DNA of 64,000 bases. Origin: Achromobacter animicus (GTDB taxonomy: Bacteria; Pseudomonadota; Gammaproteobacteria; Burkholderiales; Burkholderiaceae_B). The stretch is from NCBI RefSeq assembly GCF_902859585.1, contig NZ_CADIJM010000008.1, positions 62,001 through 126,000 on the forward strand, written 5' to 3'. The position numbers and the translations under genes were made by a program. Shown piece by piece: positions 34,590 through 43,876 of the stretch; the stretch's first letter is position 1, and every line of letters begins with the position of its first letter. The notes beneath the pieces were generated by a model. That model ran no database searches and was not told the origin of the DNA. It saw only the letters and a program-made list of their open reading frames with translations.

Positions 34590-35860
34590 CGCTGGACATC
34601 TATGTGCAGGACAAGAAGGTTGGCGTGCTGGACCAGACCGGGATTACCTCCTTCGTGTTTACCTATCTGCCCGATACGCCAAGAGACTTGGCAGTGTCTT
34701 TACTGATGCCGCCCCGCACAGAAAGCTGGACCAGCCCATTTCTATTCCCAGTGTTCCAGGTCTCGCTGCCAGAAGGGGCGTTGCGGCAGACACTGGAACG
34801 GTTCTTCGCAAAAAACTTCGCCAGCTTTGGCGACATGGAACTGTTGGCAATCGTTGGTGAAAATCTGATCGGTCAGGTTAAAGCCGTGCCCGCGGGCGGG
34901 ACACCTTCGCGACGAAGCGTCCATGAATCGCTGCAAAGTCTGTTGTCATCGGACCTGAAATCCATCGTGCGCCATTACTTGGGCGAGGATAGTCATGGGC
35001 CGGGCGTATCCGGAGGATTCTTGAAATTTCTGGCACGCAGCCCCGTCAGCGGGGATGGCGTGAAACGCACCATCGCCGTCGACCAGTGGATCGTCAAATT
35101 GAACGATCCCGATCGTGCCGACATCGTGCTGATGGAACACTTCGGAATGATGGCGGCGCGAGAGATGGGACTCAACGTGCCAGACACGCATCTTGCCCCC
35201 GATTTCAGCCGGCTGCTTGTCAGACGATTTGATGTCGACGCCACGGGTAGGTCTCTCGGTTTCGAAGACATGTGTGCATTGACCGGCCAGCCGGCGCGGG
35301 ACAAGTTCAGTGGTTCGGCCGAGCGCATCGTTCGTACCATCCGCGCCTTCTGTCCCGGGATGGCTGGCCAACGAGCCTGCGAACAGTTTTATGCGCAGTA
35401 TCTGTTGGCCGCAGCCATCAGAAACGGCGATGCGCATCTGAAGAACTTTGGGCTGTTGTACGAGGGCGGGGAGATTCCTACGCTGGCTCCCGTGTTCGAC
35501 ATGCTGACGATGTCCGTATACGCGCCCCGCGACAACCATGGTGATGCCAACGACGGCATGGCACTCACGCTGGGCGGAACGAAGCGCTGGCCCACGGCGG
35601 ATTCGCTAAAGCGACTGGGGCAAGTGTGTGACGTATCCCCGGGCAGACAGAATCACTGGCGCAAGCATCTCGGAGAGGCTCTGTTGAGGACTGCCGAATC
35701 TGCGGTGGCGTTCAAGCACGCCAATCAAGGCGAAGCGGTAGGTCGAAACATCGCCAGGATGCTGGAGCTTTGGTCGCACGGGATGAAGCAGGTAGATGCG
35801 ACGATCGCAAAGAAGCTCAAGCAATCCGCGGAATCGCTCGCCCCTAAGCCTGCGATTTGA
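34586..35860 (+). CDS. hipA: HipA-like serine/threonine kinase toxin
   Basis: The 424-residue kinase has the N-terminal couple_hipA domain (KVGVLDQTGITSFVFTYL), the Gly-rich loop region VSGGFLKFLARS, a middle segment WIVKLNDP and the catalytic loop RNGDAHLKNF with the metal-binding APVFDMLT. HipA kinases phosphorylate aminoacyl-tRNA synthetases and cause growth arrest. All catalytic residues appear intact. Lower GC and more frequent rare-type codons than in its neighbours suggest acquisition. The 3' end overlaps the convergent DUF1501 gene by 17 bp. Confidence 0.92.
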   Translation: MTLDIYVQDKKVGVLDQTGITSFVFTYLPDTPRDLAVSLLMPPRTESWTSPFLFPVFQVSLPEGALRQTLERFFAKNFASFGDMELLAIVGENLIGQVKAVPAGGTPSRRSVHESLQSLLSSDLKSIVRHYLGEDSHGPGVSGGFLKFLARSPVSGDGVKRTIAVDQWIVKLNDPDRADIVLMEHFGMMAAREMGLNVPDTHLAPDFSRLLVRRFDVDATGRSLGFEDMCALTGQPARDKFSGSAERIVRTIRAFCPGMAGQRACEQFYAQYLLAAAIRNGDAHLKNFGLLYEGGEIPTLAPVFDMLTMSVYAPRDNHGDANDGMALTLGGTKRWPTADSLKRLGQVCDVSPGRQNHWRKHLGEALLRTAESAVAFKHANQGEAVGRNIARMLELWSHGMKQVDATIAKKLKQSAESLAPKPAI

Positions 35861-37241
35861 CCGGCGCAGGCGTCAACATCCCCAACGGCTCCGGCCCGAA
35901 ATGCCGCAGATTCGGGAACACCGTCCGCAGATCGTCCCGGCTGGCGCCGAACCACGCGCCCAGGTCTGCGCCCAACTGATCCACCGACGTAGTGGGCAGC
36001 AGCCGGCCGTTGTCGACGAATCCAGGCCCATTCAGCGCGATTTCCGGATGGGCGCCGTAGCAGCGGCCGCCGTTGACCGCGCCGCCCAGCACGAAGTGAT
36101 GCGAGCCCCAACCGTGATCCGAGCCGTTGCCGTTGGAGCCCAGCGTGCGGCCGAACTCGGAGGCCGTGAAGGTGGTGACCTGATCGGCTACGCCCATCTC
36201 TGCCAGCGCGCTCTGGAACACCGCCAGCGCCTGGCCCATCTCCTTCAGCAGTGCCGGATGTGTGTCGTTCAGCCCCGTGTGGTTGTCATAGCCGTTCTGC
36301 GAAACAAAAAACACCTGACGCCGCGCGCCCAGCGTGTCGCGGGCGGCGATGATGCGCGCCACGATCCGCAGTTGCTGCGCGAGCGGCGTTGAAAAGTCCC
36401 CCGGCACGGCGACGTCCGCCAAGGCGGCCCGCAGGCGCGTGTCGGCCGAGATGGATTGCGCGGCGATGCGCGACATCTCGCGTTCCATCAGGTGTTCGCG
36501 CGGCTCGGTGATCAGGTCTCGCAGCAGCGCGGTGCAGGCGCTGGAACCGTACATGTCGCGATGCAGCAGGTCGATCTGTGTCGAGCCGTTGATGCCCACG
36601 CGATAACCGGCCACCTTGCGCCCGGCCAGCAGCACCGTGCTGCCACCCGCCGTGATGCCGGTGAAGGTGCGCTGCGCGTTGGCGCCTGCGAACAGATCCG
36701 TCAGGCGGCCGGCCCAACCCGACGATGCGCCCTCCGGCGCCAATGCCTGCCAGACCGATTGCTGGTCATTGTGCGAGAACAGTTTGGGCGGCAGCGGCAC
36801 GCGCGCCCCGATGTATTCGGCCTTGGTCGTGGGCACGATCAGCGGTCCCACGTTGAGCAGCGCCGCCATGTCGCCGCGCTCGTACAGCGGGGCCAGCGGC
36901 GCCAACGCGGGGGCCAGCGCAAACTGCATGCCGCCCTGCGTGTCGGCCTTGCCGCGCAGCAGGGTGGCGCGCAGCGCGTCGCGGGGCAGGGCGATATCGC
37001 TGCGCGCCGTGGAATACGCGCGGTACGACGACGGATCGTACGGGACCAGCGTGTTGTAGGGATCGTTGCCGCCGTACAGGAAGACGCACACCAGCGCCTT
37101 GTACGAGGGCGGGGCGGATTGCGCGGCAGCGGCGCCGATGGCGGCCAGGTTCAGCGCCAGTGGGGCGGCCGCGCGGGTCGCGCCCAGCGCAAAGGCGCGC
37201 AGCAGGAAGGCACGGCGGTCGAGGTCGCGGCGGTCTGTCAT
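35844..37241 (-). CDS. DUF1501 protein, Tat-exported
   Basis: The 465-residue protein has an N-terminal RRAFLLRAF segment followed by an Ala-rich hydrophobic stretch, consistent with Tat export. The DUF1501 landmarks are ALVCVFLYGGNDPYNTLVPY near the start and TTFTASEFGRTLGSNGNGSD with HGWGSHHFVLGG later, resembling a sulfatase/phosphatase fold. The enzymatic role is unknown. It overlaps the DUF1800 gene by 4 bp, a pairing seen in many bacteria. Confidence 0.88.
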   Translation of the reverse strand: MTDRRDLDRRAFLLRAFALGATRAAAPLALNLAAIGAAAAQSAPPSYKALVCVFLYGGNDPYNTLVPYDPSSYRAYSTARSDIALPRDALRATLLRGKADTQGGMQFALAPALAPLAPLYERGDMAALLNVGPLIVPTTKAEYIGARVPLPPKLFSHNDQQSVWQALAPEGASSGWAGRLTDLFAGANAQRTFTGITAGGSTVLLAGRKVAGYRVGINGSTQIDLLHRDMYGSSACTALLRDLITEPREHLMEREMSRIAAQSISADTRLRAALADVAVPGDFSTPLAQQLRIVARIIAARDTLGARRQVFFVSQNGYDNHTGLNDTHPALLKEMGQALAVFQSALAEMGVADQVTTFTASEFGRTLGSNGNGSDHGWGSHHFVLGGAVNGGRCYGAHPEIALNGPGFVDNGRLLPTTSVDQLGADLGAWFGASRDDLRTVFPNLRHFGPEPLGMLTPAPVKSQA

Positions 37242-38788
37242 TTCTGCACCAGGTATTCAGGCGTGGCGGCCACCAGCATGATCGCGGCGCGAACCCGGTC
37301 GCGCGGGCGGTCCGGCGGCAGCGTAGCCACGGCCTTGGCGATGGACGCCGCCGTGCGTGCGCTGAAGGCGTCGCCCGCCAGCAGCAGCACGACGCGCGCC
37401 ACGAGTGCTTCAGGATCCTTGGCCAGCGCGATCTCGGGCGTATAGCTCGTCTGCAGATCCTCCCAGCCGCGGTCCGCGTAGATCGCCAGGAAGTTCAGGT
37501 AGCCCGCAATGCTGGTCTCGTCCGTGATCTGCAGTTCCGGGGCGACCAGATGGCGGCGGGCCAGTTCGGTGACCGGCGGCACGTAACGGGGCCGGAAGAA
37601 GTTGAACACCGTGGCCGACCGCATGGGACTCTGCGCCAACCGGATCGTGTTGTCTGTGGTGTCCGGCATGGCCCATTCGCCGTTGGTGGACGTGGCCCCA
37701 AATGCGCGGGCCCAGCCCGAAAAGCGCAGGATGGGCTCGCGCACCTTGCCCCAATGGGGCGAAGACAGGTCCGGCTGGCGCGCCTCGGGGTCCAGCAGGA
37801 TGGCGCGCACCACGGCCTTCAAATTGCCGCGCTGGCCCGTGCCGTCGTTGTTGAACACGGCCGACACGCGCCCCACGTACTCGGGACTGGGATTGCTGGT
37901 CACCATGCGCTGGATGAGCTGCATGCCGATGAAAGGCCCGACATTGGGATGGGCGCTGATGACCTCCATGGCGCGCTTGAGCGACAGATGGCCGTCGGTG
38001 CCGGGCGGGATGACCGCGCCCAGGAAGCGCTTTTCCGACATCGAGTGCAACGCGTTGTTCAGCGCCATGGGACGGCGATGAAACTCCACGTTCGTCTCCG
38101 GCCCGTTGATGTCCCAGCCCGTGAAGACCTTGGCCAGCCCCTGCACGTCCGCATTGGTGTAGGTTTCGACGGGCGCGCCGTTCACCATCTTCACCGTGCC
38201 GTCTTGTTCCAGCACCAGCAGGCCGATGCTGAACAGCTGCATCACCTCGCGCGCATAGTTTTCGTCGGGGTGGCGGCCGGTCTTGGGATCTTCCTTGCGG
38301 TTGCCGCGATAGGTCAGCATGCAGCCCATCGACAGGTTCTGCGTCACGGCGGTCAGCAGGTCCTGGTAGTTGCCCAGCGCGTGCTTGGCCAAGAGGTCCA
38401 TGAAGCCCGCCGCGCCAAAAAGCGGCCACGACGCCGTGATGGACGAAACGCCGACGACGAAGATCTCCGACAGCGAGAACGCAACCCGCGTGCGCACCTG
38501 ATCGGGCGCACTGATGAATTTGCGCCACAACGTCGATTCCAGCGGCGCGTTGATGCCGTTGCCCTTGAAGGCCTCGGTATTCCGGTTCTTTTGCAGCAGC
38601 CAGTCGAAGTGCGTCTGCGACGGCGGCATCGCCAGCTGCGCGTCCAGCCACGCCGCGTAGCCGCCGCGCACGACGGCGTCTATGTCGGCCGGCGTGGGGC
38701 CGAACGTCGCCTGCGCCAGAAAGCGCGAGGCCTGGCCGGGATTCGGGGATGCGGACTGCTGCGCAGCCGCTGACGGCGTAGCGGTCAT
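37238..38788 (-). CDS. DUF1800 protein
   Basis: The 516-residue protein starts with RFLAQATFGPTPADIDAVV, the usual DUF1800 entry motif, and contains LSEIFVVGVSSI and ENYAREVMQLFSIGL near the middle. No clear signal peptide is visible at its N-terminus, whereas its DUF1501 partner has a Tat-like one; it might be co-exported. The function of the DUF1800/DUF1501 pair is not established. The start ATG 38788 begins with a low-complexity Ala/Gln/Ser segment. Confidence 0.88.
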   Translation of the reverse strand: MTATPSAAAQQSASPNPGQASRFLAQATFGPTPADIDAVVRGGYAAWLDAQLAMPPSQTHFDWLLQKNRNTEAFKGNGINAPLESTLWRKFISAPDQVRTRVAFSLSEIFVVGVSSITASWPLFGAAGFMDLLAKHALGNYQDLLTAVTQNLSMGCMLTYRGNRKEDPKTGRHPDENYAREVMQLFSIGLLVLEQDGTVKMVNGAPVETYTNADVQGLAKVFTGWDINGPETNVEFHRRPMALNNALHSMSEKRFLGAVIPPGTDGHLSLKRAMEVISAHPNVGPFIGMQLIQRMVTSNPSPEYVGRVSAVFNNDGTGQRGNLKAVVRAILLDPEARQPDLSSPHWGKVREPILRFSGWARAFGATSTNGEWAMPDTTDNTIRLAQSPMRSATVFNFFRPRYVPPVTELARRHLVAPELQITDETSIAGYLNFLAIYADRGWEDLQTSYTPEIALAKDPEALVARVVLLLAGDAFSARTAASIAKAVATLPPDRPRDRVRAAIMLVAATPEYLVQK

Positions 38789-38898
38789 GCGCCGGGCACC
38801 TCGTCAAATGCGAAAACCTACGGTACTAAAAGCCCGGCGGGGCCTTCAATACCGTCATTCGGACGAGGGACTACACCAAACGCATGAGATCAGGCGGA

Positions 38899-38923
38899 TA
38901 TGACGCGTCGCGCGCGCGTCATA
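38899..38923. other. perfect 9-bp inverted repeat
   Basis: TATGACGCG (38899-38907) and CGCGTCATA (38915-38923) form a stem with a 7-nt loop just downstream of the SDR gene and 111 bp before the DUF1800 start. There is no T-run. It may be a Rho-type hairpin, or an operator for the DUF1800/DUF1501 operon. Confidence 0.4.
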
Positions 38924-38932
38924 CCGCGCGGG

Positions 38933-39637
38933 TCACACGGAGCGCGTGATGCCGCCGTCGATGCGGATGTTCTGGCCGGTGATGTAGGACGACGCGTCGG
39001 AGGCCAGGAACGCGATCAGGTCCGCCACTTCCTGCGCCGTGCCGTAGCGGCCCATCGGAATGCGCACGCGGCGGTCTTCCTTTTCGGGCAGGCTGTCGAT
39101 GAAGCCGGGCAGCACGTTGTTCATGCGCACGTTGTGCTGCGCGTATTCGTCGGTGAACACTTTGGTGAAGGCGGCAAGGCCCGCGCGGAACACGCCCGAC
39201 GTCGGAAACAGCGCTTCCGGCTCGAAGGTGGCGTAGGTGGAAATGTTGACGATGGCGCCGGACTGCTGCTGCTTCATCACCGGCGCGACCAGGCGGGTGA
39301 TGCGCACGACGTTCAGCAGGTAGAACTCCATGCCCAGATGCCAGTCGTCGTCGCTGATCTCCAGCAGCGGACCCTTGGGACCGTGGCCGGCGCTGTTGAC
39401 CACCGCATCGACGCGGCCCCACTTCTGCAGGGTGGCTTCAACCAGGCGGGACAGGTCTTCGGTCGAGCGGTTTGAGCCGGTGACGCCCAGGCCGCCCAGT
39501 TCCTGCGCCAGCGCCGCGCCCTTGCCGGACGAGGACAGGATGGCCACGCGGTAGCCGTCCGCCGCCAGCTTGCGCGCCGCCGCCGCACCCATGCCGCTGC
39601 CGGCCGCCGTGAGGATCGCCACTTTTTCCGTGCTCAT
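38933..39637 (-). CDS. SDR-family protein with non-canonical active site
   Basis: The 234-residue protein has the SDR cofactor motif TAAGSGMG and the VNSAG strand-4 motif, and ends with ITGQNIRIDGGITRSV as in reductases of this family. At the usual YxxxK position the sequence reads SGVFR (in FPTSGVFRAGLAAFTKV), so both catalytic Tyr and Lys appear replaced. I recall related proteins with the same segment, so this looks like a conserved variant rather than decay. ATG 39637 follows GGAGCGAG. Confidence 0.85.
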   Translation of the reverse strand: MSTEKVAILTAAGSGMGAAAARKLAADGYRVAILSSSGKGAALAQELGGLGVTGSNRSTEDLSRLVEATLQKWGRVDAVVNSAGHGPKGPLLEISDDDWHLGMEFYLLNVVRITRLVAPVMKQQQSGAIVNISTYATFEPEALFPTSGVFRAGLAAFTKVFTDEYAQHNVRMNNVLPGFIDSLPEKEDRRVRIPMGRYGTAQEVADLIAFLASDASSYITGQNIRIDGGITRSV

Positions 39638-39716
39638 GCTCGCTCCAGTCTGGAATTCGGGAGCGGCCATTGTAGGGGCGGGTGGGCGTGTGGCCCAAGA
39701 CGCCGGACGCGGACGG

Positions 39717-41033
39717 CTACGGCTTGGACCCCACGCGCCAGATCACGTTGCCCACGTCGTCCGCCACCAGCAGGCTGCCCTGCGCGTCGATGGCCACGCC
39801 TACCGGCCGGCCCTGCGCCTGGCCGGCGTCATTGAGAAATCCGGTCAGCACGTCCAGGGCCGGACCGGCGGGCTGGTTCTGGTCGAAGGGCACGAAGATC
39901 ACCTTGTAGCCGCTGCGCGGATCGCGGTTCCAAGATCCGTGCTGGCCGACGAACATGCCGTTGACGAAGGGCGCCGGCAGCTTGGCGCCGCCGGACCACG
40001 CCAAGCCCAGCGAGGCGGTGTGCGGGCCCAGCGCGTAATCGGGCACGATGGCCTGCGCCACTAGGTCCGGCCGCGGCGGCGTCACACGCGTATCGACGTG
40101 CTGGCCGAAATAGCTGTACGGCCAGCCATAGAAGCCGCCGTCGCGCACAGAGGTCATGTAGTCGGGAACAAGGTCGCTGCCCAGTTCATCGCGCTCGTTG
40201 ACCGCTGTCCACAGTGTCTTGCCGTCCGGCCCCCACGCCATGCCGACCGGATTGCGCAACCCCGTCGCAAAAAGGCGCTTCTGGCCGCTGGCCACGTCCA
40301 GCTCCCAGATGGCGGCGCGGCCCTCCTCGATGTCCATGCCGTTTTCGCCCACGTTGCTGTTCGAGCCGACGGACACGTACAGCCGCGACCCGTCCGGGCT
40401 GGCGATGAGGTTCTTGGTCCAGTGATGGTTCAGGCCCGCGGGCAGGTCGGTGACCTTCTCGGCGGGGGCGGTGATGTGCGTCTGCCCCGGCGTAAAGGGA
40501 AAGCGCACGACTGCATCCGCATTCGCGACATAAAGATGGTTGCCGACGAGCGCCATGCCGAACGGTGAATTCAGGTCTTGCAGCAGGACGGTCCGCGTTT
40601 CGGCGACGCCGTCGTGGTCGGCATCGCGCAGCAACGTGATGCGGTTTGCGCTGACGGTCTTGGCGCCGGCCCGCTTCATCACCAACCCCGTGGCCCACGC
40701 CTTGATGCCGCCCGGCGCGTCCTCGGGCTTAGGCGGCGCGTTGGTCTCGGCGACCAGCACATCGCCGTTGGGCAGCACGTACAGCCAGCGCGGATGGTCC
40801 AGTCCGCTGGCGTAGGCGGTGACGGCAAGGCCGGCGGCGGGCGTCGGCTGCGCGCCGTCCTGCCAGCCCACGGCCTGGGCCGTGTTCACCGTGGGAATGA
40901 GCGTGGTGTTGGGCGGCGGCAGTTGGGGATCAGGACCCATGCCCGCTTCGACGGGCAGCTTGGCAACCTCGCCGCAGGCGCTGAGCAGCGTCAACGCCAG
41001 GACGGCCGCCGGCAGGATGCGCAGGGTAGGCAT
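39717..41033 (-). CDS. sorbosone/glucose dehydrogenase-type beta-propeller lipoprotein
   Basis: The 438-residue protein has a lipobox signal peptide (LALTLLSAC, Cys20) and a six-bladed propeller of the GSDH/sorbosone dehydrogenase family: [21 protein letters not shown], then [34 protein letters not shown] and [19 protein letters not shown]. Such proteins are probably PQQ-dependent sugar dehydrogenases anchored in the periplasm, although activity is unproven for most members. It lies upstream of two UspA genes on the same strand but is separated by only 9 bp from the first. Confidence 0.88.
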   Translation of the reverse strand: MPTLRILPAAVLALTLLSACGEVAKLPVEAGMGPDPQLPPPNTTLIPTVNTAQAVGWQDGAQPTPAAGLAVTAYASGLDHPRWLYVLPNGDVLVAETNAPPKPEDAPGGIKAWATGLVMKRAGAKTVSANRITLLRDADHDGVAETRTVLLQDLNSPFGMALVGNHLYVANADAVVRFPFTPGQTHITAPAEKVTDLPAGLNHHWTKNLIASPDGSRLYVSVGSNSNVGENGMDIEEGRAAIWELDVASGQKRLFATGLRNPVGMAWGPDGKTLWTAVNERDELGSDLVPDYMTSVRDGGFYGWPYSYFGQHVDTRVTPPRPDLVAQAIVPDYALGPHTASLGLAWSGGAKLPAPFVNGMFVGQHGSWNRDPRSGYKVIFVPFDQNQPAGPALDVLTGFLNDAGQAQGRPVGVAIDAQGSLLVADDVGNVIWRVGSKP

Positions 41034-41042
41034 GACGCTCGC

Positions 41043-41471
41043 CTACTTCACCAGCGTGACCGGCACGTGCGCCAACTGCACGACCTGATTGGCGACCGAC
41101 CCGATCAGGATGTTGGCCAGCTTGCCATTGCCGCGCGTGCCCATGACGATGCGCGCGCAGCCATGGTCCTGCGCATAACCCGCGATTTCCGCCGGGGCGT
41201 TGCCAAAGACCACATGACTGACGTAGTCCACGCCGGCCGAATCCAGCTGCTTGCGCGCCTCTTCTGACGCTTCGCGGCCTTCGCGGGCGTAGAAGTCATT
41301 GATCATGTCCTGCGTGATCAGGCGCGACACCCCGGCGCGTCCGCGTGGCGGAGTCTGGATGTTGATGAGATGGATGCGCGCCGATTTGGCGCCCTGCGCG
41401 AGGCGGCGGGCGTACACGACGGCGCGGTCGGCGTTTTCGGAGCCGTCGACGGGAACAAGGATATTCAGCAT
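41043..41471 (-). CDS. universal stress protein UspA family
   Basis: The 142-residue Usp domain contains the N-terminal ILVPVDGSENADRAV and the ATP-binding motif GTRGNGKLANILIGSVA, so it belongs to the ATP-binding subgroup. It follows a second UspA gene by 9 bp, and both end in LPVTLVK or VPVTLVK, suggesting duplication. It may act in stress or energy limitation. Confidence 0.9.
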   Translation of the reverse strand: MLNILVPVDGSENADRAVVYARRLAQGAKSARIHLINIQTPPRGRAGVSRLITQDMINDFYAREGREASEEARKQLDSAGVDYVSHVVFGNAPAEIAGYAQDHGCARIVMGTRGNGKLANILIGSVANQVVQLAHVPVTLVK

Positions 41472-41480
41472 CGCAGCTCC

Positions 41481-41906
41481 TTACTTGACCAGCGTGACCG
41501 GCAGTTCGGTCAGGGAAAGCACGCCCGTGGCGACCGACCCCATGAAAAGCGCTGACACGGACCCCAGCCCCCGTGTCCCCATGAAGATCTCGTTTGCGCC
41601 GGTTTCTTCGGCCACGCGTACGATCGTCTCGGCGGCCGCGCCGCCCTGGATGTGGGTCTCGAACGGCACGCCGGCCTGCGTCAGCAGTGCGCGCGCGGCC
41701 TCAACCGCGGCCTCGCCTTCTTCCTGGTGATAGGCGTCGATCTCTTCCTGCGACAGGCCGCTGCCGAACGCGCCGGCCTTCAAGGGAATCTGGACTGTCA
41801 GCAGGTCCACGCGTTCGACGGGATCGTAGCGGCGCGCGTCGAGCAGCGCCTTGACCGCGTTCAGGGCGGGTTCTGAACCATCGACGGGAATCAGGATGCG
41901 TTTCAT
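41481..41906 (-). CDS. universal stress protein UspA family
   Basis: The 141-residue Usp domain has ILIPVDGSEPALNAV at the start and GTRGLGSVSALFMGSVA as the nucleotide-binding motif. It is the first gene of a tandem pair with the neighbouring UspA protein; the two are clearly paralogous but diverged. ATG 41906 follows GGAGACG. Confidence 0.9.
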   Translation of the reverse strand: MKRILIPVDGSEPALNAVKALLDARRYDPVERVDLLTVQIPLKAGAFGSGLSQEEIDAYHQEEGEAAVEAARALLTQAGVPFETHIQGGAAAETIVRVAEETGANEIFMGTRGLGSVSALFMGSVATGVLSLTELPVTLVK

Positions 41907-41993
41907 GAGCGTCTCCTTGCGAACCGTAGGGGGGCGTGCGTTCCACTGTATCCCACATTCGCCCCGCCGGCGGCGCCCCGGCGATGCGTCGGA

Positions 41994-42812
41994 TCAAGGG
42001 GAGGGCGTTCCCCGCCACGCGTCGGGCACCGTCTCCGCCGTCATTGCAGTGCCCAGCAGCAGGCTCGCCTGGCGCGCCAGCGCGGGCGCTTCGCCGGTGG
42101 TCTGCAAGCGCAGTCCGCCCGGACCGCGATCCCTCAGCAGGCCGCGTTCCTGCAGTTGGTGGCGCAGCCAGCGCGCCACCGGCGCGCCCGTTTCCAGCAG
42201 CGGAACGCCAGGGCCGGCGGCGTCCTGGATCACGTCGCGCAGAAAGGGAAAGTGCGTGCAGCCCAGCACCAGCACGTCCGCGCCGGCCTCGCGCAATTCG
42301 GCCACCGGTGCGCGCACGGCCTCAACGGCCTCGGGGCCCGACAGCACGCCTTGCTCGACCAGCCGGACCCACTGCGGGCAAGGGCGCAGCAGGATGCGCA
42401 CTTCGGGCGCCTCGCGCTGCACGAGCGCGGCGAACTTGGGGCTGGCCAGCGTCCCCGTCGTGGCAAAGACGCCGACCACACCCGTATGCGTCAGGTGCGC
42501 CGCGGGTTTGATGGCGGGTTCGACGCCGATGATGATGAGCTCGGGATGACGCTTGCGCAGCAACGCGATCGCCGCGGCGGTGGCGGTGTTGCAGGCCACC
42601 ACCATGGCGCGGGCGCCCTGCGACACGAAATAGTCGGCGATGGCGCAGGCGCGGCGCTCGACGAACGCCTGGGTCTTTTCCCCGTAGGGCACATGGGCGG
42701 AGTCGGCGACGTAGAGCAGGGACTCGTTGGGCAGCGCGTCGCGGATCGCGCGCAGAACGCTCAGCCCGCCGACGCCGGAGTCGTACACGCCGATGGGGGA
42801 TTCGGAAAGCAT
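41994..42812 (-). CDS. murI: glutamate racemase
   Basis: The 272-residue cofactor-independent racemase supplies D-glutamate for peptidoglycan. Signature features are GVYDSGVGGLSVLRAI with Asp11, VACNTATAAA with catalytic Cys74, and VLGCTHFPFL with the second catalytic Cys. It is a full-length single-domain enzyme. Downstream and upstream genes are unrelated. Confidence 0.94.
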   Translation of the reverse strand: MLSESPIGVYDSGVGGLSVLRAIRDALPNESLLYVADSAHVPYGEKTQAFVERRACAIADYFVSQGARAMVVACNTATAAAIALLRKRHPELIIIGVEPAIKPAAHLTHTGVVGVFATTGTLASPKFAALVQREAPEVRILLRPCPQWVRLVEQGVLSGPEAVEAVRAPVAELREAGADVLVLGCTHFPFLRDVIQDAAGPGVPLLETGAPVARWLRHQLQERGLLRDRGPGGLRLQTTGEAPALARQASLLLGTAMTAETVPDAWRGTPSP

Positions 42813-42865
42813 GGAAAGACGTTGGTCTATGCAGGATGCGGTGGCGGCAAGTGTAGCGCCGGGGC

Positions 42866-42943
42866 CTACTGGCGTTCTGCCGGCGGGGTTCAGCGGCGGG
42901 TCCAGCGGCGGGTTTACCGGCGGGTTTACTGGCGGGTTTACTG
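42866..42943. repeat. 12-bp tandem repeat forming an in-frame stop ladder
   Basis: Units close to GGCGGGTTTACT run outwards from the 3' end of the minus-strand LysR gene. Its stop TAA (42938-42940) recurs in phase as TAA at 42926 and 42914, then TGG at 42902, TGA at 42890, GCA at 42878 and TAG at 42866. The period is exactly 12 bp over seven positions. The array lies between the LysR gene and the murI start. Confidence 0.85.
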
Positions 42944-43867
42944 GCTTTCCGCCGCGGGCGATGCGTCCCGCTGCCGCCGTGCCTCGTCGATCAGCTTGCG
43001 CGCGGCGCCCGACAGCGGCGCATCGCGCCAGATCAGATTCAGCGGCGCGCGCAGGGCTTTCGGGTGCGTCACGCTGACGTAAACCACACCTTCGATGTTC
43101 ACGCGGCGCAGCGACGCCGGCACCAGCGACACGCCCAGCCCCGCGGCAACAAAACTCAGCGTGGACAGCATGCGCGGCGCTTCCTGCGTGACGCGCGGGC
43201 TGAAGCCTTCGGCGCTGCAGGCGGCAATGATCGCGTCGTACAGACCCGGGCCGCTGTGACGCCGGTACAGGATCAGCGATTCGTCCGCCAGTTCCGACAG
43301 CGCGATGCGCTTGCGCGTGCGGCCCTTGACGGCGGGATGGTCGGCCGGAAAGGCCGCCAGCATGGCCTCTTCAAGCACGGTTTCCATCTGCACGCCCGGG
43401 TCGGCGTGCGCGCCGCGGATGAAGGCGACATCGATGCGTCCTTCGGCCACGGCCTCGCGCAGTTCCCCGGTGCTGCTCTCTTCCAGCACCAGATGCACGT
43501 GCGGCGCGCTTTCGCGGAAACGGCGGATGACCGACGGCACGAACGGATGAAATGCCGCCGACCCCGTGAACCCCACCGTCAAGCGGCCCGCCTCGCCCTG
43601 TGACACCCGCCGCACACCGTCCACGGCCTGGTCCACCATCGCGATGATGTTGCGCGCATCATCCAGCAACGCGCGGCCGCTTTCCGTGAGTTCCATGCCG
43701 CGCGGCAATCGGTGGAACAGGGTCACGCCCAGCTCGGCCTCCAGCACCCGGATCTGCTGGCTGAGTGGGGGCTGACGAATGCCCAGCCGGGCGGCGGCCT
43801 TGGTCAGGTGGGACTCCTCGGCGACCGCCAGGAAATAACGCAGGAGCCGTAAATCTACGCTTGCCAT
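42938..43867 (-). CDS. LysR-family transcriptional regulator
   Basis: The 309-residue regulator has an HTH (LRLLRYFLAVAEESHLTKAAARLG, then QPPLSQQIRVLEAELG) and an effector domain of the BenM/CatM-like class (GRLTVGFTGSAAFHPFVPSVI). It is divergent from the split chromate transporter, and an ATATGA-N12-TCATAT dyad sits next to its start, so it probably controls that pair and itself. The 3' end carries the stop-anchored 12-bp repeat. Confidence 0.92.
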   Translation of the reverse strand: MASVDLRLLRYFLAVAEESHLTKAAARLGIRQPPLSQQIRVLEAELGVTLFHRLPRGMELTESGRALLDDARNIIAMVDQAVDGVRRVSQGEAGRLTVGFTGSAAFHPFVPSVIRRFRESAPHVHLVLEESSTGELREAVAEGRIDVAFIRGAHADPGVQMETVLEEAMLAAFPADHPAVKGRTRKRIALSELADESLILYRRHSGPGLYDAIIAACSAEGFSPRVTQEAPRMLSTLSFVAAGLGVSLVPASLRRVNIEGVVYVSVTHPKALRAPLNLIWRDAPLSGAARKLIDEARRQRDASPAAESQ

Positions 43868-43876
43868 ATGTGTTCG

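Noticed and set aside
34586-35860. HipA as an inactivated toxin
   Set aside because: The catalytic loop NGDAHLKN, the metal-binding D of FDML and the N-terminal domain are all present and the frame is intact.
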